Shown here: positions 60,836-64,000 of the stretch, one piece after another
Position numbering within the stretch: the stretch's first letter is position 1
Layout of the letters: each line of letters starts with the position of its first letter
NCBI GenBank assembly: GCA_039028795.1
Contig: JBCCHJ010000021.1
Span: 1-64,000 of the forward strand
Direction of reading: 5' to 3'
DNA length: 64,000 nt
Source: Thermohalobaculum sp039028795
Lineage (GTDB): Bacteria > Pseudomonadota > Alphaproteobacteria > Rhodobacterales > Rhodobacteraceae
Position numbers and translations under genes: made by a program
The notes under the pieces: model-generated
The model's input: only the letters and a program-made list of their open reading frames with translations
Database searches by the model: none
What the model was told of the DNA's origin: nothing

Positions 60836-61345
60836 ATGAAGAAGATACTCGCGATAATTCTGGTCCTTGGCGGCATCGCCGGCGGCGGTGCTGCAGGTCT
60901 GATGTTAAAGCCTGAACCACCGGCGTCAGACGGTGCGCAATCTGCCAGTTCTGAGATGCCAGATGACGCCACAGTAGAACCTCAGAAATCTGCAGATCAG
61001 GGCGGAGCGATTGATCCCGCTTCGTATGTAAAGGTTGGGCGTCAGACGATCGTCCCAATCCTGGAAGATGGTGAGACGAAGGCTCTGATGATGTTCGAAC
61101 TGGCCGTCGACGTCGCATCCGACCAAAGCGATCGCGCATTGGAAATGGAACCGAGACTAAGGGATGCCTTTCTGCGAGAATTGTTTCAGATGTCCTATAC
61201 TGGTGCTTTTGACCAGACTTTCACAGACGACCGGGTGATTGACGAACTGCGCCGAAATCTGGTCCGTGCGGCGCAAGAACATCTTGGCAAGAAAGCCGTG
61301 AACGACGTGTTGATCCTGGATGTCATGCGCCAGAACACACCTTAA
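60836..61345 (+). CDS. fliL: flagellar basal-body-associated protein FliL
   Basis: Single-pass membrane protein that supports stator function, 169 residues. MKKILAIILVLGGIAGGGAA is the membrane segment; the periplasmic domain contains YVKVGRQTIVPILEDGETKA and AVDVASDQSDRALEMEPRLR and ends NDVLILDVMRQNTP. I use the ATG at 60836, since an upstream frame start lies inside flgH. It closes this transcription unit, convergent with flgD. Confidence 0.88.
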   Translation: MKKILAIILVLGGIAGGGAAGLMLKPEPPASDGAQSASSEMPDDATVEPQKSADQGGAIDPASYVKVGRQTIVPILEDGETKALMMFELAVDVASDQSDRALEMEPRLRDAFLRELFQMSYTGAFDQTFTDDRVIDELRRNLVRAAQEHLGKKAVNDVLILDVMRQNTP

Positions 61346-61435
61346 CTCGGGTGTGAGGGCATTGCGAACTTAAGTGTCACCCACTACGAAAGCGGCAATC
61401 ACCAAGGCACTTCGGCAGTACTGGCAATTAAAGCT

Positions 61436-62125
61436 CTAAGGCGTTGGATCAGCCTCTGACACATGGACCACGGCATCCGGCGACACACTACCGCCATCAG
61501 CCAAATCCAGAACCATCCCGTTGGCCGAGCCATGCAGTCCGGACACGCGTCGCATCACCTCGGCTGGTACTGTCCGTTCCGTTGCCCCGCCTGCGATGTA
61601 GTCAAGATCGATGGTCAATTCTGTTCCGTGAACCAGAGCACCAGAACTGTCTTTGCCGTCCCAAACGCCCGTCCCGGTATTCGGATCGACCAGAAACTGC
61701 GTCAAAGCAGTGCCGGAGGAGGTTCGGACCGTCGCGCGGATCTGTTCGTCTATGCCGGGCGGTGCAAACGCAAAATCGACCGGGTCACCGGTCGCCCGGA
61801 ACGTTCCATCGGCAACAGCAACTTCGCGTCCGATCCAGGACGCGAAGCTTGCGATGTCACTAGTTAAGGCCTGATCGCTGAGCGTAGAGAGTTTTGCGTT
61901 CGCACTTACCAATTGTTCGACCGAGGAAAAGCTCGCCAACTGTGCGACGAATTCGGTTGCCTCCAACGGTGACAGTGGGTCCTGGTTACGCAACTGCGCA
62001 GTCATCAACGTAAGAAACGTATCGAAATCCGCAGCCGCAGCATTTGCATCGGTGTCCGATGTGTCCGTTTGGCTGCCGACACCTACCGGTCCGGGCAGGA
62101 GGGGGGACAATGCTGTAAGGTCCAT
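61436..62125 (-). CDS. flgD: flagellar hook assembly protein FlgD
   Basis: Hook-cap scaffold, 229 residues. The conserved N-terminal part FDTFLTLMTAQLRNQDPLSP with LEATEFVAQLASFSSVEQL is unmistakable; the rest is a beta-rich domain (AFAPPGIDEQIRATVRTSSG). It lies 14 bases downstream of the fliK-like gene on the minus strand and is convergent with fliL. Confidence 0.94.
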   Translation of the reverse strand: MDLTALSPLLPGPVGVGSQTDTSDTDANAAAADFDTFLTLMTAQLRNQDPLSPLEATEFVAQLASFSSVEQLVSANAKLSTLSDQALTSDIASFASWIGREVAVADGTFRATGDPVDFAFAPPGIDEQIRATVRTSSGTALTQFLVDPNTGTGVWDGKDSSGALVHGTELTIDLDYIAGGATERTVPAEVMRRVSGLHGSANGMVLDLADGGSVSPDAVVHVSEADPTP

Positions 62126-62139
62126 CTGGTGTGTCCTTT

Positions 62140-63552
62140 TTAAAGTCTAAGATCAACACGCCCATCGGCGCGGATCATGATTGCAGAACGGGCATCGTCT
62201 GTCCCTCCAGACTCCTGGTCCGATCCCTGGTCGCTAAATGCCCATAGTCGATCATCGCGCTGAGTGTCGCCGTCACGATTGGCAAAATTCAGATCTACAT
62301 CTCCGAAGCCGGCATCCGAAAATTGCTGCAGCAAATCGTCGGCGTGGCGTCGGATCAGATCGCCGGTGCCGGTTCGGTCAGCACTTAAGGTTGCCCGTAA
62401 CGATTTGTCTGAAAGTTCGATCAAGATCTCAATACGCCCCAGTTCCGGTGGATCGAGCATAAGGTCAATGACCCCGCTAACTTGGGTTTGGAGCGAATTG
62501 ACGATTTGCGGCAGCACGGCCCGTTGAACAGTTTGCGACGGCATCTCGGACGCCAACGCTCCAGCAAAATTGCCGGCGGTGATCGTCAACGAAGTCGGCG
62601 CGCCGGACGATGGACCGAGAACTGGAGCCTCCCCAGCCAATGGCTGCAACGCTCCTTGCGCCGCCAAGAATTGTATCAGTCGGGGTTCTGACGTTGAGGC
62701 CGTTGATTGCAGAGTCGCAATCAGGTCAGGCGCTGCACGAACCGGTTCAGGTGTTTTAAGGACTGGAGTGTCCCGATCGATGATTGGCGCGGTGCCATGC
62801 CTTCGAATCGAAGGTGCTGGGTCGACCGACTTGACCGGCTGTCTGGGGCTGACCTGAGACGCCGCTATTTCCGCAGTGACGCCAACGGAATTGGGCGCCG
62901 TCGCTACATGTTCTATCGTGGGCTTGGCGACAGGCTGTGGGAAAGATGGTTCCGGAAGCCTGGCCCGTGGCGGTTCTGGCGATGCAACAGGTTCCGCAAT
63001 GGGAGATGCCGGTGCTTCAGTTCGGTGTACGGCGATTGGCTGGGCGATCGTGCTATTGGTGACCGTCTGAACCTGTGTTTCGCTACTTCGAACGGTGACT
63101 GCAGCCGGCTGCCCCGCGTTCCGATCATCTTTCGGCGCTGCCTCCGGCGGGCGAGGCGGCACCTGTGCAGTATGCGGCATAGATGGAGCAAGCTTCGGCG
63201 TCTCAGCAAGTGGAGCCGGCGCCAACTCATGAAGATCTTCCTGGACCGGCGGTTCAATCGGTTCCACTTCCGGATCAGCCACCGCCAGCTCAGAGTCGGC
63301 ACGATGCCCCAGGCCATCGACGATCAGACGCGATGTGGTTTCCGCTGCCACTCCTTGCGGTTCGACAAGTTTCGGCGCCGCTGCGTCCGAAGTTAGAGCA
63401 GCGTCTTGATTCGAAAGATCAAGCGCCAATCCGAAAAGCTTGGCAGCTTCAGCATTGTCTAAATGATCACCGCTGTCGGGTGTGTCCGCCGCCGGCCCGT
63501 TCGTCTTCGCGGTGTCTGGTGCTGCGGTGATTAGATCGGAAAGATTCATCAT
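62140..63552 (-). CDS. fliK: flagellar hook-length control protein FliK-like
   Basis: A 470-residue, largely disordered protein rich in Pro, Ala and Glu. The C-terminal 130 residues hold the conserved FliK domain: VIDLMLDPPELGRIEILIEL followed by SDKSLRATLSADRTGTGDL and DDLLQQFSDAGF. It measures hook length and switches export specificity. I choose the ATG at 63552, directly behind GGGGGAG; the next ATG at 63549 is equally possible. The low-complexity part evolves fast, so identification rests on the C-terminal domain and the flgD neighbour. Confidence 0.83.
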   Translation of the reverse strand: MMNLSDLITAAPDTAKTNGPAADTPDSGDHLDNAEAAKLFGLALDLSNQDAALTSDAAAPKLVEPQGVAAETTSRLIVDGLGHRADSELAVADPEVEPIEPPVQEDLHELAPAPLAETPKLAPSMPHTAQVPPRPPEAAPKDDRNAGQPAAVTVRSSETQVQTVTNSTIAQPIAVHRTEAPASPIAEPVASPEPPRARLPEPSFPQPVAKPTIEHVATAPNSVGVTAEIAASQVSPRQPVKSVDPAPSIRRHGTAPIIDRDTPVLKTPEPVRAAPDLIATLQSTASTSEPRLIQFLAAQGALQPLAGEAPVLGPSSGAPTSLTITAGNFAGALASEMPSQTVQRAVLPQIVNSLQTQVSGVIDLMLDPPELGRIEILIELSDKSLRATLSADRTGTGDLIRRHADDLLQQFSDAGFGDVDLNFANRDGDTQRDDRLWAFSDQGSDQESGGTDDARSAIMIRADGRVDLRL

Positions 63553-63657
63553 CTCCCCCAATTTCTTCGGGATGCTGGAACTCTAGCCGCGAAGCCTTAC
63601 TGATTGTTTACACAGATCGCGTTTCTTGGGTGCGTTCGTTTGTTGTGAGGGTCCTCA

Positions 63658-63957
63658 ATGATTGAATTTCCGCTAAGCGCGCCAGAACCCGCGGCTGGTC
63701 GGGTGGATATCACCGCCCATTCGGCTCAGGATGCGCCATTGCGCGAACTTGCGCAAAAATTCGAAACGGCATTCCTATCCGAAATGTTGCGCCACACTGG
63801 CCTCGGCAAGATGCCCGATGGTTTTAATGGAGGCGCGGGAGAGGCCCGATTTTCTGGGTTTCTGATCGAGGCATATGCGAAGGACCTGACCCGGTCGGGT
63901 CAGATCGGTCTCGCTGACCGAATTTATCAGGATCTGGCCAGTCGGGCAGCGAAATGA
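63658..63957 (+). CDS. rod-binding protein FlgJ-like (CheL-type)
   Basis: A 99-residue protein equal to the N-terminal rod-binding domain of FlgJ, without the muramidase domain. It contains LAQKFETAFLSEMLRHTGLG (about residue 32) and EARFSGFLIEAYAKDLTRSG. This short form is usual in alphaproteobacteria, where it is often named CheL. It is divergent from the fliK-like gene, with 105 bases between, and its stop overlaps the next ATG. Confidence 0.85.
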   Translation: MIEFPLSAPEPAAGRVDITAHSAQDAPLRELAQKFETAFLSEMLRHTGLGKMPDGFNGGAGEARFSGFLIEAYAKDLTRSGQIGLADRIYQDLASRAAK

Positions 63958-64000
63958 CGACAGCAAGCAACGACGAATTCGCGAACACAACGCAGCGCCT
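63954..64000 (+). CDS. start of a further gene, probably flagellar
   Basis: The ATG at 63954 overlaps the stop of the rod-binding gene (ATGA). Only MTTASNDEFANTTQR plus one codon is seen before the window ends. The coupling suggests a flagellar protein, possibly a FlgN-type chaperone, but the fragment is too short to tell. Confidence 0.45.
   Translation, partial: MTTASNDEFANTTQR

Overview
The window is a gene-dense chromosomal segment of a high-GC alphaproteobacterium, most likely a member of the Rhodobacterales (Roseobacter group). The reasons are the protein sequences themselves (NrdJ, PaaABCDE, Rhodobacter-type FlgA/FlgH/FliL/MotA, ScfR-type regulator), the gene order, a TTAA-N7-TTAA CtrA-type box, and several small proteins of a style common in that group. 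I see no rRNA, tRNA, insertion sequence, prophage or CRISPR array. Both edges cut a gene.

Layout. 1-3.1 kb (minus strand): a partial MarR-like regulator, 3-hydroxyisobutyrate dehydrogenase, and a tight group of XRE regulator, fructokinase and SdhE. 3.3-8 kb: an inverted-repeat operator, then paaABCDE (phenylacetyl-CoA epoxidase) and a PaaX-type regulator. 8-18.4 kb: mixed housekeeping and envelope genes (two EamA exporters, a hybrid histidine kinase, a large MscS channel with a periplasmic partner, AlaX, DgkA, a sulfurtransferase, a GNAT enzyme). 18.5-21.6 kb: an unrecognised 1057-residue membrane protein with about 60-residue degenerate repeats. 22-26.3 kb: the large adenosylcobalamin-dependent ribonucleotide reductase, a small basic protein and a clean terminator, followed by an orphan TIR-domain protein.

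27-34 kb: UbiH, TadA and RluB, then a Yjb-like exopolysaccharide locus in which a YjbE-like threonine-tail protein faces yjbF-yjbH convergently. 34.2-36.6 kb: a second, shorter class II ribonucleotide reductase with a pair of NrdR boxes 31 bp apart. 36.6-38.5 kb is an accessory patch: an AT-richer DUF4238 gene broken by one frameshift, a cluster of GC-rich palindromic repeats, a small conserved protein, and an array of 11-bp tandem repeats. 38.5-40.2 kb: an esterase and a TauD-type dioxygenase.

40.3-51.7 kb looks like one sensory and uptake locus: an SSS-transporter/histidine-kinase fusion, a two-helix membrane protein, a receiver-only regulator and a ScfR/RamB-type regulator, all on the minus strand and divergent from a five-gene LivKHMGF-type ABC transporter. 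Beyond the transporter lie a second paralogous receiver and a protein with a kinase dimerisation motif whose histidine is replaced. 51.7-54.8 kb: a DUF2233 protein, two very small overlapping genes (33 and 83 residues), and a luciferase-like monooxygenase with an alpha/beta hydrolase. 54.9-64 kb: a flagellar block (motA, an 800-residue periplasmic protein, flgF, flgG, flgA, flgH, fliL; flgD and fliK on the other strand; flgJ-type rod protein). No motB is present here.

The best candidates for undescribed biology are the 1057-residue repeat protein, the SSS-kinase/small-membrane-protein/receiver/ScfR circuit beside the ABC transporter, the MotA-coupled 800-residue protein, and the MscS-partner pair. 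All functional statements come from reading motifs by eye; no database search was run.
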